DNA of 64,000 nucleotides from Vibrio renipiscarius (GCF_000827885.1 NZ_JTKH01000006.1:62001-126000), one strand, 5' to 3'; shown: positions 21,741-32,058, counted from the first letter of the stretch. A program made the numbers and translations. Notes: generated from the letters alone by a model not told the origin.

Positions 21741-22502
21741 ATGAAACCAGCACGCAGTGAAAAAAAGCTTATACAGCCCCATTCTTGGGAGCAATTAAAA
21801 AACGGCCAATGGGTTAACGAATCTATCCAAACTCGGCTCGATGAGTGGTGCCCTAAACTTTTTGGCTATCATATGCTTAAGTTGGGTGGTTTAAGCTGTG
21901 AGCTCACCAGTTGCAACTGTAACATTCAACACCAAGTAAATGTAGATATCCACAATCCTTTGCATAATGTGATCGCAGATGGTTACGATTTGCCCTTTTT
22001 ACAGAAAAGCTTTGATACGGTGATTCTCTCTCATCAGCTCGATTATTGTAATGATCCCCATCGCATGTTGCGTGAAGTGGATAGAGTGATGATGGACGAT
22101 GGTTATCTGATCTTAACAGGCTTTAATCCGATCAGTTTGACGGGCCTAGCCAGTGTTATGCCGTGGCGAAAAAATAATTTACCGTGGAGTGGGCGAATGT
22201 TCACCACTAATCGGATTAAAGATTGGTTAGGTATTTTGAACTATCAAGTGATTGCTTGTGATCAATACGGCTTATTCCCAATGCAGCGCTATCGCACATT
22301 TTGGACTTGGCTAGAGGGTGGTATGGGAGATTGGGCGACCCCGATGGGCAGTTTGTATTTCATTGTCGCTCGTAAGCGTACATATCCCCTTAAACCGATC
22401 AAACCGCATTGGAAGCTGAAACGAAAATTAACGCCGGTCAGCGTTAATTATAAGTTGTCATCGAAGTCCCACCGTCACTCTCACCCACGTCATAACGATT
22501 AA
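21741..22502 (+). CDS. SAM-dependent methyltransferase (YafS-like)
   Basis: This 253-residue protein looks like a class I methyltransferase of the Methyltransf_11 type and sits where E. coli has yafS. The SAM-binding motif I is atypical ([10 protein letters not shown]). Clearer features are [31 protein letters not shown] and [21 protein letters not shown]. The C-terminus is rich in Lys, Arg and His. The substrate is unknown. The start lies 33 bases from the divergent gloB start. Confidence 0.75.
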   Translation: MKPARSEKKLIQPHSWEQLKNGQWVNESIQTRLDEWCPKLFGYHMLKLGGLSCELTSCNCNIQHQVNVDIHNPLHNVIADGYDLPFLQKSFDTVILSHQLDYCNDPHRMLREVDRVMMDDGYLILTGFNPISLTGLASVMPWRKNNLPWSGRMFTTNRIKDWLGILNYQVIACDQYGLFPMQRYRTFWTWLEGGMGDWATPMGSLYFIVARKRTYPLKPIKPHWKLKRKLTPVSVNYKLSSKSHRHSHPRHND

Positions 22503-22524
22503 CGATAGTCTTGACGATGACGAT

Positions 22525-22989
22525 TTAGTTTGGGATATACCCGTGGTCGGTATCGGTTGGGTTTTCCGCCGCGGTGCGGGCCAATTCGTCACACATTTCG
22601 TTTTCACGATGACCAGCATGACCTTTTACCCAGCGCCAATCAACGGTGTGGCGTTGGGTTTCAATATCTAAAGCTTTCCAAAGATCAGCGTTTTTTACCG
22701 GCTTTTTATCGGCGGTTTTCCAATCGCGTTTTTTCCAGTTATGAATCCACTGTGTGATGCCTTGACGGACGTACTGACTGTCAGTGGTGAGCACCACTTG
22801 GCATGGCTCTTTTAAGGCCTTAAGTGCCACGATGGTTGCCATCATTTCCATGCGATTGTTGGTGGTGAGGGTATAGCCGTTGGCGAGCGTTTTTTCGACT
22901 TGCTTGTAACGTAACACAACGCCATAACCACCAGGCCCTGGATTACCTAAACAAGAACCATCAGTGAAAATTTCCACTTGTTTCGTCAT
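22525..22989 (-). CDS. rnhA: Ribonuclease HI
   Basis: RNase HI degrades RNA in RNA-DNA hybrids (primers, R-loops). The 154-residue protein matches E. coli length (155). It has the four acidic catalytic residues in [31 protein letters not shown] and [10 protein letters not shown], and the His of KGHAGH. It is divergent from dnaQ with about 56 bases between the starts, the same arrangement as E. coli, so the two promoters must overlap. Confidence 0.97.
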   Translation of the reverse strand: MTKQVEIFTDGSCLGNPGPGGYGVVLRYKQVEKTLANGYTLTTNNRMEMMATIVALKALKEPCQVVLTTDSQYVRQGITQWIHNWKKRDWKTADKKPVKNADLWKALDIETQRHTVDWRWVKGHAGHRENEMCDELARTAAENPTDTDHGYIPN

Positions 22990-23045
22990 GATTTGATACT
23001 ATAGGTGTTAGCACATAATCCACATAGTCTGACATATAGTTCGCA

Positions 23046-23789
23046 ATGAATACCAGTAACAATTCAAATCAGCATCGTATCGTTGTTCTCGATACAGAAA
23101 CCACCGGTATGAACCAAGACGGTGGACCGCATTACCTTGGCCACCGCATTGTTGAAATCGGTGCTGTTGAGATTATTGACCGCAAACTGACGGGTCGTCA
23201 CTTCCACGTCTACATTAAACCTGATCGTGAAATTCAAGCAGAAGCGGTCGCTATTCACGGTATTACCGATGAGTTCCTACGCGATAAGCCGGAATATGGT
23301 GAGGTTCACCGTGAATTCTTAGACTTCATAAAAGGCGCTGAACTTGTTGCCCATAATGCTCCCTTCGATGTGGGCTTTATGGATTACGAATTCGAGAAGT
23401 TAGACCGCTCTATTGGTCGAACAGAGCAATATTGTAAGGTGACCGATACCTTAGCCATGGCGAAGCGCATTTTCCCAGGCAAGCGTAATAACCTTGATAT
23501 TCTTTGTGACCGTTACGGTATTGATAACTCGCACCGAACGCTTCATGGCGCATTACTCGATGCGGAGATATTGGCTGACGTTTATCTATTGATGACCGGT
23601 GGGCAAACGTCTTTGCAATTCAATCCGGGCAGTGAAAATGGTGATGATGTGGGAGGCGGATCGATAAAACGTGCGTCGAGTGAGCGAAAAGCGCTAAAGG
23701 TTTTACGCGCTACCGCCGATGAAATAGAGGCACACAATAGCCGTTTAGATATCGTCGATAAAAGCGCAAGCTGCCTTTGGCGTCAATAG
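23046..23789 (+). CDS. dnaQ: DNA polymerase III epsilon subunit (proofreading exonuclease)
   Basis: This is the 3'-5' proofreading exonuclease of the replicase. The 247-residue product has DEDDh catalytic motifs: VLDTETTGM (Exo I), HNAPFDVGFMDYE (Exo II) and HGALLDAEILADV (Exo III, with His and Asp). It then has the clamp-binding sequence QTSLQF and a linker to the alpha-binding C-terminal segment (RASSERKALKV). Length and layout match E. coli (243). It is divergent from rnhA, and the next gene starts 8 bases after its stop. Confidence 0.96.
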   Translation: MNTSNNSNQHRIVVLDTETTGMNQDGGPHYLGHRIVEIGAVEIIDRKLTGRHFHVYIKPDREIQAEAVAIHGITDEFLRDKPEYGEVHREFLDFIKGAELVAHNAPFDVGFMDYEFEKLDRSIGRTEQYCKVTDTLAMAKRIFPGKRNNLDILCDRYGIDNSHRTLHGALLDAEILADVYLLMTGGQTSLQFNPGSENGDDVGGGSIKRASSERKALKVLRATADEIEAHNSRLDIVDKSASCLWRQ

Positions 23790-23797
23790 GAGGAAAG

Positions 23798-25114
23798 ATG
23801 TTGAGGATTTGGTTTGCCCTAATGGGGTTATTCGTTTGTTCAGTGGGCTATGCAGCACAGAGCTATGCAGCACAGAGCTATGCAGCACAGAGCACCTCAA
23901 TGTCTGACCATTCTCCTTCTGAAAGCGCGATGTCGTTACTGGATAACCGCTTTAGAGTTGACTCGAGTATTGAACATATTACGTTTGTTATTTATCGAGC
24001 CCAAGCCTCTAAACCGGTGGTGTTAGTCCGCCCTGATGGTCGCAAATACTATTTTAATCGTAGCCCTGATAACGTTCGATGGTATCAAGAATCCACGATG
24101 GATATTATTTCCATCGAGAACCCGATGGCAGGGCCTTGGCAGGCGATTGGCCAAGTGACACCAAAGAATAAAATTAAGTTAATCTCTCATCTCAAATTGT
24201 CGGCGGAATCATTACCCGAGCGTTTGTTCCAAGGTGAAGATATTAAATTCACCGCGCGTTTAACCTCAAATGGACACCCCTTGGTATTACGTGATTTTCT
24301 CGATCGCGTTAAATTGAAAGTCACCTTCACTAAATTCATTGAAAATGAAGCCAGTTTGGTGAAAGAGGCCCGTCCTGTTCCGATCGAAGTGGGTGTGTTT
24401 GCTGATGATGGCCAAAATTTAGATGAAAAGCCGGGTGATGGCGTCTTTACGGTGTCTTTGCCCGTGAGTACGCCGCCTGGTAAATATCGGGTTCGTATCA
24501 CTTCCGGCAATGGTGTGTTTTTGCGAGCGCAGGAACAAGAGGTTTTGGTTTACCCCAACCCAATCGAACTCTCCTTTATTCAATCACGTAAAGAAAACCA
24601 ATCGCATCAGGTTATTTTTTCGGGTGAGCAGGGCATGATTCAACCGGGATCGTTGGCGGCACATATTGAACATGTCGATGCTTTAGGTGAGCTCATCGCG
24701 GTCGAGCGCGCGGCAGTGGATGCTGAAGCGATGAGAGTGCAATTGAACATTCCTTATCGAGGTGTGATTGGTGAGTATGCTTGGTCAGGCAAGGTTTTTG
24801 CGACAGAGCTAGGCTCAGGGCGAGAGTTGATGTTCCCATTAGCGGAACAAACGTACAGCGTCGTGAAGGACATTGATTTGGCCGAAACTCGTCGTTTACA
24901 AGAAGAAGAGCAAATCAAACAGGCGCAGCGTTTGGAAGAGATTCGCATTAAACAGCAACGTGAAGAGGTGCGTCATCGTAGTATTATGATCATCGTATTG
25001 AGTAACGTGGTGATTGTGCTTGGTGCGATATTCATTTGGTTTGCGATGCGCAAAGTGAAAGCGAAAAAAGCAGCGATTCCAGAAATGCAGCTAGAGATCC
25101 CTAAAAAGCGTTAG
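23798..25114 (+). CDS. TIGR03503-like single-pass membrane protein
   Basis: The function is unknown to me. The 438-residue protein starts MLRIWFALMGLFVCSVGYA, a signal peptide preceded by an excellent TAGGAGGAAAG ribosome site. The signal end runs into three copies of the pentapeptide YAAQS, encoded by a 15-bp tandem repeat. The middle is probably beta-rich and extracytoplasmic. A Gln/Glu/Arg-rich coiled stretch (about residues 375-400) precedes one C-terminal membrane helix (IMIIVLSNVVIVLGAIFIWF) and a Lys-rich tail. The layout (periplasmic body, C-terminal anchor) matches proteins named TIGR03503 in Vibrio and Shewanella, from memory. Close spacing suggests co-transcription with dnaQ. Confidence 0.7.
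   Translation: MLRIWFALMGLFVCSVGYAAQSYAAQSYAAQSTSMSDHSPSESAMSLLDNRFRVDSSIEHITFVIYRAQASKPVVLVRPDGRKYYFNRSPDNVRWYQESTMDIISIENPMAGPWQAIGQVTPKNKIKLISHLKLSAESLPERLFQGEDIKFTARLTSNGHPLVLRDFLDRVKLKVTFTKFIENEASLVKEARPVPIEVGVFADDGQNLDEKPGDGVFTVSLPVSTPPGKYRVRITSGNGVFLRAQEQEVLVYPNPIELSFIQSRKENQSHQVIFSGEQGMIQPGSLAAHIEHVDALGELIAVERAAVDAEAMRVQLNIPYRGVIGEYAWSGKVFATELGSGRELMFPLAEQTYSVVKDIDLAETRRLQEEEQIKQAQRLEEIRIKQQREEVRHRSIMIIVLSNVVIVLGAIFIWFAMRKVKAKKAAIPEMQLEIPKKR
23847..23891 (+). repeat. Three perfect copies of a 15-bp in-frame tandem repeat
   Basis: GCTATGCAGCACAGA occurs three times head to tail (23847, 23862, 23877) with no mismatch. The period is a multiple of three, so a change in copy number would add or remove YAAQS units without a frameshift. 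It covers the predicted signal-peptidase region of the surrounding gene. Confidence 0.95.
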
Positions 25115-25134
25115 CAAGCATGCTCCCTTTAATT

Positions 25135-25166
25135 GGCATAAAGGACGAGGTGTCGCCCTTTATGCC
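25135..25166. other. Perfect 10-bp inverted repeat between convergent genes
   Basis: GGCATAAAGG and CCTTTATGCC form a perfect stem with a 12-base loop that can itself pair (CGA with TCG). No T-run follows on either strand, so termination is uncertain, but it is the only terminator-like structure between the TIGR03503-like gene and fadE. Confidence 0.5.
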
Positions 25167-25203
25167 GGTGAGAGTATGGTTTCAACGTTCTTCTTTCAGT
25201 TAA

Positions 25204-27651
25204 TTAAGCGACCTCATCCATTGCCGCTGGGCTTTGTGGTTTAGCGGCCAATTCTTGTGGGGCAAAATCATCCACATTAATCACGTATAAGCGTTGCGTT
25301 TCTGCTTCAATTAGCAGCTGAGCTTCTTCTTGATTAATCACCTTTAGTTCTAAGCCTTGCTCAGCAATCATGTCGAGTTTTAAGAACGGTCTGCGCTTGC
25401 CCTGCGCTTTACACACTTTATCAAACACTGGCTCGGCATCTAATATGATGTGCAAAGCGTGTTCAATACGGCCTGCTGGATTGTGCTCACTGGCCGTTAA
25501 GTATTGATTGCGACCTAGACGTGAACGCGTTACGCTCGGAGTTTGGATGATTTGTGCCACTTCACTGTCTAATCGATCACTTGGCTGGTGACGAACTTTA
25601 CCGAGTGGCATGACAACCCATTTTAACAATGTCGCAATGGTGCGATTCGGGAAGTTGGCCAGTAACCCATCAATCGCTTGCTCGGTTTGATACAAGCAGT
25701 CTTGCATCCCCCAATGTAACAGCGGTAAATCTTCTTTATTGCGTCCCTCTAAATCGTAACGCTTCAGTGTGGCAGAGCCTAAGTAAAGCTGACTGAGGAC
25801 GTCACCAAGGCGAGCGGATAGGCGCTCTTTACGTTTGAGTGAGCCGCCAAGCACTGCCATTGAGATATCAGAGAGTAAAGCGATATTGGCGCTGTAGCGA
25901 TTGAGCTGCTGGTAATAACGCTGGGTGTCATCTTTGCTCGGTGCAGTGGAGAAATGGCCATCGGTTAGCCCTAACCATAAGCTGCGTACAAAGTTACTGG
26001 CGCTAAAGCTCACGTGTCCTGCTAGCGCCTCATCAAACTGATTGAGCGCGTTGTGATGTTCGGAGTATGCCGCTTCCATCTCGGTCAGTACATATGGATG
26101 GCAGCGAATCGCACCTTGGCCGAAGATGATCATTGAACGAGTGAGAATATTGGCACCTTCAACGGTAATGGCAATCGGGGCGCCTTGGTAGCTTCGAGCA
26201 AGGAAGTTAGAAGGGCCGAGACAGATCCCTTTACCGCCCACAATATCCATCGCATCAATGATGCTGCGTTGACCACGATGGGTGCAGTGGTATTTGACGA
26301 TCGCAGAGATAACCGAAGGTTTTTCACCTAAGTCGATACCGGTGACAGTGAGCGCGCTGGCGGCATCCATCACATACGCATTACCGGCAAGGCGAGCGAG
26401 TGGCTCTTCAACCCCTTCCATATGACCAATCGGCTGTTTGAATTGGCGGCGAATGCGCGCATAAGCCCCCGTGGCTAATGCCGCGGTTTTAATTCCGCCT
26501 GTTGAGTTAGAAGGCAGGGTAATGCCACGACCAACAGAGAGGCATTCCACTAGCATACGCCAGCCTTGTCCTGCCATTTGTTGTCCACCAATGATGTACT
26601 CGATCGGTACAAACAGCTCGTTGGCGCGAGTAGGGCCGTTTTGAAAAGGCACATTTAATGGTGAGTGGCGATTGCCGATCTCAACGCCAGGAAGGTTGGT
26701 TGGAATCAAGGCACAGGTAATACCGAGATCTGGAGTGTCACCGAGTAATCCATCAGGATCACGCAGTTTAAAAGCCAGACCAAGAACGGTGGCGACCGGC
26801 GCCAGTGTGATATAGCGTTTATTCCATGTTAAACGCATCCCAAGAACTTTTTCCCCATGCCATTGGCCATAACAAACCACGCCATAGTCGGGAATGGAGC
26901 CCGCATCTGAGCCCGCTTCTGGACTGGTTAAGGCAAAACAAGGGATCTCTTTACCTTGCGCAAGGCGGGGAAGGTAATAGTTTTTTTGTTCGAGTGTGCC
27001 GTAGTGTTGTAGTAATTCACCAGGCCCGAGTGAATTGGGGACGCCGACGGTCGAGGAGAGCACGCTAGACACGCCCGTTAATTTTTGCAGTACCAGCGAT
27101 TGAGCGTAGGCAGAAAACGCTAATCCGCCATATTCCTTTTTGATGATCATAGCGAAGAACTTATGATCTTTGAGATATTGCCAGACATGCGGGGGCAGAT
27201 CGGCCAATTCGTGTGTGACTTCATAATCACTGACCATGGCACACACTTCTTCTACTGGGCCATCTAAGAACGCTTGCTCTTCTGCACTCAGGGTTGGTGC
27301 GGCGATATCATGCAGTTTTTGCCAGTCAGGTTTGCCTTTAAACAGCTCGGCTTCCCACCATACTGTGCCCGCCTCTAAGGCTTCTTTTTCCGTTTGAGAC
27401 ATGGCTGGCAGCACTTGTTTGAATAAAGAAAGCGCTTTTCGGCTGATGAGTTTTTGTCGAATGCGAGGGACGGTCAATAGGGCGACGGCAGCGAGGAAAA
27501 GAATCCAACTGATCGAACCGATGTAACCCATCACAGAGAGGGCGATCATCGTGGCACTCAATGCGGCCAATGACAGCAGCAGTGATGAGCGGTGATAGAG
27601 GCAAGCGCCAAGTACGGCAATAAAGCCAAGAGTAGAGAGCAAGATATCCAT
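25204..27651 (-). CDS. fadE: Acyl-CoA dehydrogenase FadE
   Basis: FadE carries out the first oxidation of fatty-acid beta-oxidation (acyl-CoA to 2-enoyl-CoA, FAD-dependent). The 815-residue protein (E. coli 814) has N-terminal membrane helices (to about residue 60) and then an acyl-CoA dehydrogenase core. Core motifs are [47 protein letters not shown] and [22 protein letters not shown]-terminal extension typical of FadE follows. A FadR-type operator and a sigma-70 promoter lie just upstream. gmhA is divergent, as in E. coli. Confidence 0.95.
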   Translation of the reverse strand: MDILLSTLGFIAVLGACLYHRSSLLLSLAALSATMIALSVMGYIGSISWILFLAAVALLTVPRIRQKLISRKALSLFKQVLPAMSQTEKEALEAGTVWWEAELFKGKPDWQKLHDIAAPTLSAEEQAFLDGPVEEVCAMVSDYEVTHELADLPPHVWQYLKDHKFFAMIIKKEYGGLAFSAYAQSLVLQKLTGVSSVLSSTVGVPNSLGPGELLQHYGTLEQKNYYLPRLAQGKEIPCFALTSPEAGSDAGSIPDYGVVCYGQWHGEKVLGMRLTWNKRYITLAPVATVLGLAFKLRDPDGLLGDTPDLGITCALIPTNLPGVEIGNRHSPLNVPFQNGPTRANELFVPIEYIIGGQQMAGQGWRMLVECLSVGRGITLPSNSTGGIKTAALATGAYARIRRQFKQPIGHMEGVEEPLARLAGNAYVMDAASALTVTGIDLGEKPSVISAIVKYHCTHRGQRSIIDAMDIVGGKGICLGPSNFLARSYQGAPIAITVEGANILTRSMIIFGQGAIRCHPYVLTEMEAAYSEHHNALNQFDEALAGHVSFSASNFVRSLWLGLTDGHFSTAPSKDDTQRYYQQLNRYSANIALLSDISMAVLGGSLKRKERLSARLGDVLSQLYLGSATLKRYDLEGRNKEDLPLLHWGMQDCLYQTEQAIDGLLANFPNRTIATLLKWVVMPLGKVRHQPSDRLDSEVAQIIQTPSVTRSRLGRNQYLTASEHNPAGRIEHALHIILDAEPVFDKVCKAQGKRRPFLKLDMIAEQGLELKVINQEEAQLLIEAETQRLYVINVDDFAPQELAAKPQSPAAMDEVA

Positions 27652-27701
27652 ATTATGTGTTCCTTCTCAGACTTTTTGATTTCTCGTTGTCTGGAGTAAT
27701 T

Positions 27702-27718
27702 TAGTGGTCTAACCAGTT
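27702..27718. promoter_or_regulatory. FadR-type operator at fadE
   Basis: The core TGGTCTAACCA with its flanks matches 13 of the 16 fixed bases of the E. coli-type FadR consensus (AACTGGTCnGACCAGTT). It starts about 50 bp before the fadE ATG and directly downstream of the predicted -10, a repressor position. Acyl-CoA release of FadR is the expected mode of control; it is inferred from the family. Confidence 0.75.
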
Positions 27719-27720
27719 AA

Positions 27721-27750
27721 ATTGTAATCGAGATATTAATAAAATGTAAA
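27721..27750 (-). promoter_or_regulatory. Predicted fadE promoter
   Basis: On the minus strand TTTACA (-35, 27745-27750) and TACAAT (-10, 27721-27726) are separated by 18 bp. Each hexamer has five of six consensus bases. The FadR-type site covers the expected transcription start. Confidence 0.65.
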
Positions 27751-27950
27751 ACTCTAGATTGTTCAAAAAGTGATCCGTGTAGAGTAAAGAGTCTATAAAT
27801 GTGCGGTGATGTCGGTTTTGTGAACCGCAAAGGTCAAGATTCGATGAAATCTTTCGGGCAGGCTCTCGACAGTGCGAATGGTTCAAGTAAACTCAGAAGA
27901 GTCTGAGGCTGTAATAACAGCGCTCTAATATTGATTAAAAGAGAATGCTT

Positions 27951-28529
27951 ATGTACCAGGATTTGATTAAAAGTGAGCTGACTGAAGCGGCTGAAGTGCT
28001 GAACACGTTTCTAAGTGATGATCATAATATTGCCCAAATTGAAGCAGCAGCAAAATTGATCGCTGATTCGTTTAAACAGGGCGGTAAAGTACTGTCTTGT
28101 GGTAACGGTGGCTCTCACTGTGACGCGATGCACTTTGCGGAAGAACTTACTGGTCGTTACCGTGAAAACCGCCCTGGTTACCCAGGTATTGCGATTTCAG
28201 ATCCTAGCCATCTTTCTTGCGTGAGTAACGATTTTGGTTACGATTTTGTTTTTTCTCGCTACCTTGAAGCCGTGGGTTCAAAAGGCGATGTTTTGTTTGG
28301 TCTTTCAACCTCAGGCAATTCAGTGAACATTTTGAATGCCATTGAAGCGGCAAAAAAGAAAGGCATGAAAACCATCGCGTTAACGGGTAAAGATGGCGGT
28401 AAAATGGCGGGTTGTGCGGATATTGAAATTCGCGTACCGCATTTTGGTTATGCTGATCGTATTCAAGAGATTCACATCAAAATTATCCATATTGTGATTC
28501 AGTTGATCGAAAAGGAAATGGAAAAGTAA
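27951..28529 (+). CDS. gmhA: Phosphoheptose isomerase
   Basis: GmhA converts sedoheptulose 7-phosphate to D-glycero-D-manno-heptose 7-phosphate, the first step to the LPS core heptoses. The 192-residue SIS-domain protein is the same length as E. coli GmhA and very similar to it from end to end: [43 protein letters not shown] and [17 protein letters not shown] 27951 gives the standard [10 protein letters not shown] start; an ATG two codons earlier is possible. Two small hairpins lie in the leader. gmhB, a later step of the same pathway, is at 34997. Confidence 0.96.
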   Translation: MYQDLIKSELTEAAEVLNTFLSDDHNIAQIEAAAKLIADSFKQGGKVLSCGNGGSHCDAMHFAEELTGRYRENRPGYPGIAISDPSHLSCVSNDFGYDFVFSRYLEAVGSKGDVLFGLSTSGNSVNILNAIEAAKKKGMKTIALTGKDGGKMAGCADIEIRVPHFGYADRIQEIHIKIIHIVIQLIEKEMEK

Positions 28530-28613
28530 TTCCCATTCCGCTGCACGGTTTATCCCAATACCAACAATATGTTAGTTTGGTATTGGGTGTTTATTTAGGG
28601 AGTGAGTTAAACC

Positions 28614-29459
28614 ATGTGTGAATTGCTCGGAATGAGCGCAAATGTACCCACAGACATTTGCTTTAGTTTTACCGGTTTGATGCAACGTGGTGGCAATACT
28701 GGCCCCCATCGCGATGGCTGGGGGATTACTTTTTACGAAGGCAAAGGCTTTCGTACCTTCAAAGATCCCAACCCTAGCTGCCAATCAAAAATTGCCGAAT
28801 TAGTTCAGAATTACCCGATAAAAAGTCGTGCGGTGATCAGCCACATTCGTCAAGCTAATCGTGGCGGCGTTAATCTCGAAAATACCCACCCATTTACCCG
28901 AGAGCTTTGGGGGCGTTATTGGACATTCGCTCACAATGGTCAACTGACGGATTATCAAGAGTTGTCTCTTGGGCGCTTTCGTCCTGTAGGGCAAACGGAC
29001 AGCGAACTGGCTTTCTGCTGGCTGATGACGCAACTTGAGCAGCGCTACCCAGAACCACCCCAAGATATGATGGGGATGTTTCGATTTTTGGCCGAGTGTT
29101 GCGATACGCTAAAAGAAAAGGGCGTGTTTAACATGCTGCTGTCTGATGGTGAGTATGTGATGACGTACTGCACGAATCATCTTTATTGGATTACCCGCCG
29201 CGCGCCTTTTGGCAAAGCCAGCTTGATTGACGAAGACGTGACGATTAATTTCCAAGAAGAGACGACACCCAATGATGTGGTATCGGTGGTGGCAACACAG
29301 CCTTTAACTGATAACGAAGCTTGGCATCGGATGAAACCGAGCGAGTATGGTTTATTTCACTTTGGTGAGTTGATTGATGGCAATGCTGATCAGCTGGTGG
29401 ATGCCCCATTTGCGGCCATGAAAGTCGCCAGCCAAGCGCCGAGTGGATCGTTGGATTAG
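28614..29459 (+). CDS. yafJ: Class II glutamine amidotransferase (YafJ-like)
   Basis: The protein has a class II (Ntn) glutamine amidotransferase domain in which Cys2 (MCELLGMSAN) becomes the N-terminal nucleophile. Supporting motifs are HRDGWGITFYEGKGFRTF, VISHIRQANRGG, FAHNGQLTDYQ and QTDSELAFCWLM. It has 281 residues; E. coli YafJ is slightly shorter (about 255). No synthase partner domain is attached, so the acceptor of the ammonia is unknown. It follows gmhA as in E. coli and ends at a strong terminator. Confidence 0.88.
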   Translation: MCELLGMSANVPTDICFSFTGLMQRGGNTGPHRDGWGITFYEGKGFRTFKDPNPSCQSKIAELVQNYPIKSRAVISHIRQANRGGVNLENTHPFTRELWGRYWTFAHNGQLTDYQELSLGRFRPVGQTDSELAFCWLMTQLEQRYPEPPQDMMGMFRFLAECCDTLKEKGVFNMLLSDGEYVMTYCTNHLYWITRRAPFGKASLIDEDVTINFQEETTPNDVVSVVATQPLTDNEAWHRMKPSEYGLFHFGELIDGNADQLVDAPFAAMKVASQAPSGSLD

Positions 29460-29486
29460 AGTCATTAAATAAAATGACTCCCAATA

Positions 29487-29518
29487 AAAAAGGTTGATGC
29501 TTCCACATCAACCTTTTT
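29487..29518. terminator. Bidirectional terminator between yafJ and proS
   Basis: AAAAAGGTTGATG pairs perfectly with CATCAACCTTTTT (13 bp) around CTTCCA, so both strands end in a T-run. A second 8-bp hairpin (29459-29480) lies just before it, overlapping the yafJ stop codon. Confidence 0.92.
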
Positions 29519-29537
29519 CTATTTTGAGTGCTAACGC

Positions 29538-31253
29538 TTACGCGAATTGCGCTTTAACGTGCTCAACAATGTCTGCCATTGCTACCGCCGTTTTCTCACC
29601 TGAACGACGGTTCTTATATTCAAAGTTACCTTCGTCCATGCTGCGATCGCCAATCACGATAGTGTGAGGGATACCGATCAGTTCCATATCCGAGAACATC
29701 ACGCCTGGGCGCTCTTTACGATCATCAAATAGCACTTCGATACCCATAGCAGTGAACTCAGCGTATAGCTTTTCTGCTGCTTCTTGAACGCGCTCAGATT
29801 TGTGCATGTTCATTGGTACGATCGCTACTTGGAAAGGCGCTAGAGCGTCTGGCCAGATGATGCCGTATTTGTCGTTGTTTTGCTCGATAGCAGAAGCGAC
29901 AACACGTGAAACACCGATACCGTAACAACCCATTTCTAGGATTGAGTTCTTACCGTTTGAATCAAGAACGCTACAGTTCATTGCTTCTGAGTAAGTCGTT
30001 CCAAGTTGGAAGATGTGACCTACTTCGATACCGCGTTTAAGCAGTAATGTACCTTGGCCACAAGGGCTTAGGTCGCCTTCAACAACGTTACGTAGATCGG
30101 CAACTTGGCCTAGCTCAACGTCACGACCCCAGTTGATACCGAAGTAGTGCTTGCCGTCGATGTTTGCACCAGCGCCGAAATCGCTCATTACCGCAACAGA
30201 GCGGTCAACGATGAATGGTAGCTCAAGACCGACAGGACCCAGTGAACCCGCACCCGCGCCGATAAGATCGCGCATTTCATCTTCAGTTGCCATTTCAAGT
30301 GGAGCAGCAACTTCAGCTAGGTTTTCAGCTTTGATTTCGTTTAGCTCATGATCACCACGGATGATAAGAGCAACGATTGGCGCATCGATGGCGTCAGACG
30401 CTTTAACGAAAAGCGTTTTAACGGTTTTCTCAATCGCTAGGCCGTGCTGCTCAACCAATTCTGCGATGGTTTTCGCGTTTGGTGTATCAACAAGCGTCAT
30501 CTCTTGAGTTGGTGCCGCCAGTTCAGTTGCTGGAGCAAGAGCTTCTGCTTTTTCGATGTTTGCTGCGTAATCAGATTCGGTTGAGAATGCAATCAAATCT
30601 TCGCCGCTTTCTGCAAGCACGTGGAATTCTTGTGAACCGTTACCACCGATAGCACCAGAGTCTGCCAATACTGGACGGTACTCAAGGCCCATGCGATCGA
30701 ACGCTTTACAGTAAGCATCGTGCATTGCTTGGTAAGATTTCTCTAGACCCGCTTTATCGATGTCGAAGCTGTAAGCATCCATCATGCAGAATTCACGTGC
30801 ACGCATTACGCCGAAACGTGGACGACGCTCGTCACGGAATTTAGTTTGGATTTGGTACAGGTTTAGCGGAAGTTGTTTGTAAGAGCTCACTTCGTTACGC
30901 ACAAGGCTAGTGATCACTTCTTCAGCTGTTGGGCTTAGTACAAACGGACGAACGTGGCGGTCAGTAAAGCGAAGCAGTTCAGGACCCATCTTTTCAGAAC
31001 GACCTGTCTCTTCCCAAAGTTCAAACGGCTGAACAACGGGCATCAACGTTTCGATTGCACCGGCATTATCGATTTCTTGACGAACGATGTTTTCGACTTT
31101 ACGCAATACACGTAGACCAGTAGGTAGCCAGGTGTAAAGACCTGAAGCCAGCTTACGGATCATACCTGCACGTAGCATGAGCTGGTGGCTCACTACTTCT
31201 GCGTCGTTTGGAGTCTCCTTAAGAGTAGAAAGAAGATAATTACTGGTACGCAT
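29538..31253 (-). CDS. proS: Prolyl-tRNA synthetase
   Basis: ProS charges tRNA-Pro. The 571-residue bacterial-type enzyme has class II core motifs ([40 protein letters not shown], motif 2; the GCYGIGVSR region, motif 3). A YbaK-like insertion from about residue 225 to 400 (with the segment [17 protein letters not shown]) removes mischarged Ala. A C-terminal anticodon-binding domain follows. A consensus promoter lies upstream across the end of trmO. Confidence 0.97.
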   Translation of the reverse strand: MRTSNYLLSTLKETPNDAEVVSHQLMLRAGMIRKLASGLYTWLPTGLRVLRKVENIVRQEIDNAGAIETLMPVVQPFELWEETGRSEKMGPELLRFTDRHVRPFVLSPTAEEVITSLVRNEVSSYKQLPLNLYQIQTKFRDERRPRFGVMRAREFCMMDAYSFDIDKAGLEKSYQAMHDAYCKAFDRMGLEYRPVLADSGAIGGNGSQEFHVLAESGEDLIAFSTESDYAANIEKAEALAPATELAAPTQEMTLVDTPNAKTIAELVEQHGLAIEKTVKTLFVKASDAIDAPIVALIIRGDHELNEIKAENLAEVAAPLEMATEDEMRDLIGAGAGSLGPVGLELPFIVDRSVAVMSDFGAGANIDGKHYFGINWGRDVELGQVADLRNVVEGDLSPCGQGTLLLKRGIEVGHIFQLGTTYSEAMNCSVLDSNGKNSILEMGCYGIGVSRVVASAIEQNNDKYGIIWPDALAPFQVAIVPMNMHKSERVQEAAEKLYAEFTAMGIEVLFDDRKERPGVMFSDMELIGIPHTIVIGDRSMDEGNFEYKNRRSGEKTAVAMADIVEHVKAQFA

Positions 31254-31337
31254 TCAATTTATCCGTTTAGTAAAGTTAGATACTCAGCCAGAGTGGGCTG
31301 GAGTAAGAAGATCCCACGAGGGGAATTTGTTAGCCGC

Positions 31338-31366
31338 CTATAATATCAGCCAAACGCCTTTGTCAA
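31338..31366 (-). promoter_or_regulatory. Predicted proS promoter
   Basis: On the minus strand a perfect TTGACA (31361-31366) is followed by TTATAG at 17 bp, or TATTAT at 15 bp. The -35 overlaps the trmO stop codon, so proS can be transcribed separately from trmO. Confidence 0.65.
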
Positions 31367-32058
31367 AAGTGTTCAATCACCGTAACAGACACTAAGTTAT
31401 CGTTTACGGTGAATTTAACATTCAAATCGAACAAATTTACCGCGTACTCTTTCGTGTCAGGTTTCCCTTTCTTATAGGCTGGGCGAGGGTCTTGTGCCAA
31501 TACTTGCTCGATGACCTGGCGGATATGCTGGCCATTTACAATATTCGTAAGGACTTCGACGGCTGGAGGCAAAAAGCACACGATAGCCTTTTCCGGTTCG
31601 CTTTCGGCATAACCACCGTCAGCATCAACAATCGCATCGGAATAAGGGATGTACGGTTTGATATCGATAATTGGTGTGCCATCGACAAGGTCTACGCTGC
31701 CCAGCTCTAAATAATACTGGTCACCTTCCTGACGGATTCCTTTCAAAGCCACCGCAGACATGCCAATGCCATTAGGACGAAAAGTTGAACGTGTGGCGAG
31801 TACGCCCATTCGTTCATTGCCGCCAAGGCGAGGGGGGCGCACGGTCGGCTTCCACCCGGCAGCTAAATTTTGATCAAACAAAAAGAGCAGCCACACATGG
31901 CTAAATTGCTCAATACCGCGTAAAGCTTCGGCGCAATTGACCGCACCTTGTAGTTTTACTCGAGCGGTTGCCGCAGGGACTAAACGCGGTTGTCGTGGTA
32001 CGGCAAATTTCTCTTTATAAGGGCTTTGGATAATGCCAATAGGGTCAATGGTGTGCAT
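31363..32058 (-). CDS. trmO: tRNA (N6-threonylcarbamoyladenosine(37)-N6)-methyltransferase
   Basis: TrmO (YaeB/TsaA) N6-methylates t6A37 in the threonine tRNA. The start at 32058 gives MHTIDPIGIIQSPYKEKFAVPRQ and 231 residues (E. coli 235); the frame opens 13 codons earlier without family support. Other family motifs are SHVWLLFLFDQN, RPPRLGGNERMGVLATRSTFRPN, LELGSVDLVDGTPIIDIKPY and the C-terminal LFDLNVKF. It precedes proS on the same strand, as in E. coli. E. coli has rcsF between this gene and metQ; I see no equivalent here. Confidence 0.92.
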   Translation of the reverse strand: MHTIDPIGIIQSPYKEKFAVPRQPRLVPAATARVKLQGAVNCAEALRGIEQFSHVWLLFLFDQNLAAGWKPTVRPPRLGGNERMGVLATRSTFRPNGIGMSAVALKGIRQEGDQYYLELGSVDLVDGTPIIDIKPYIPYSDAIVDADGGYAESEPEKAIVCFLPPAVEVLTNIVNGQHIRQVIEQVLAQDPRPAYKKGKPDTKEYAVNLFDLNVKFTVNDNLVSVTVIEHF

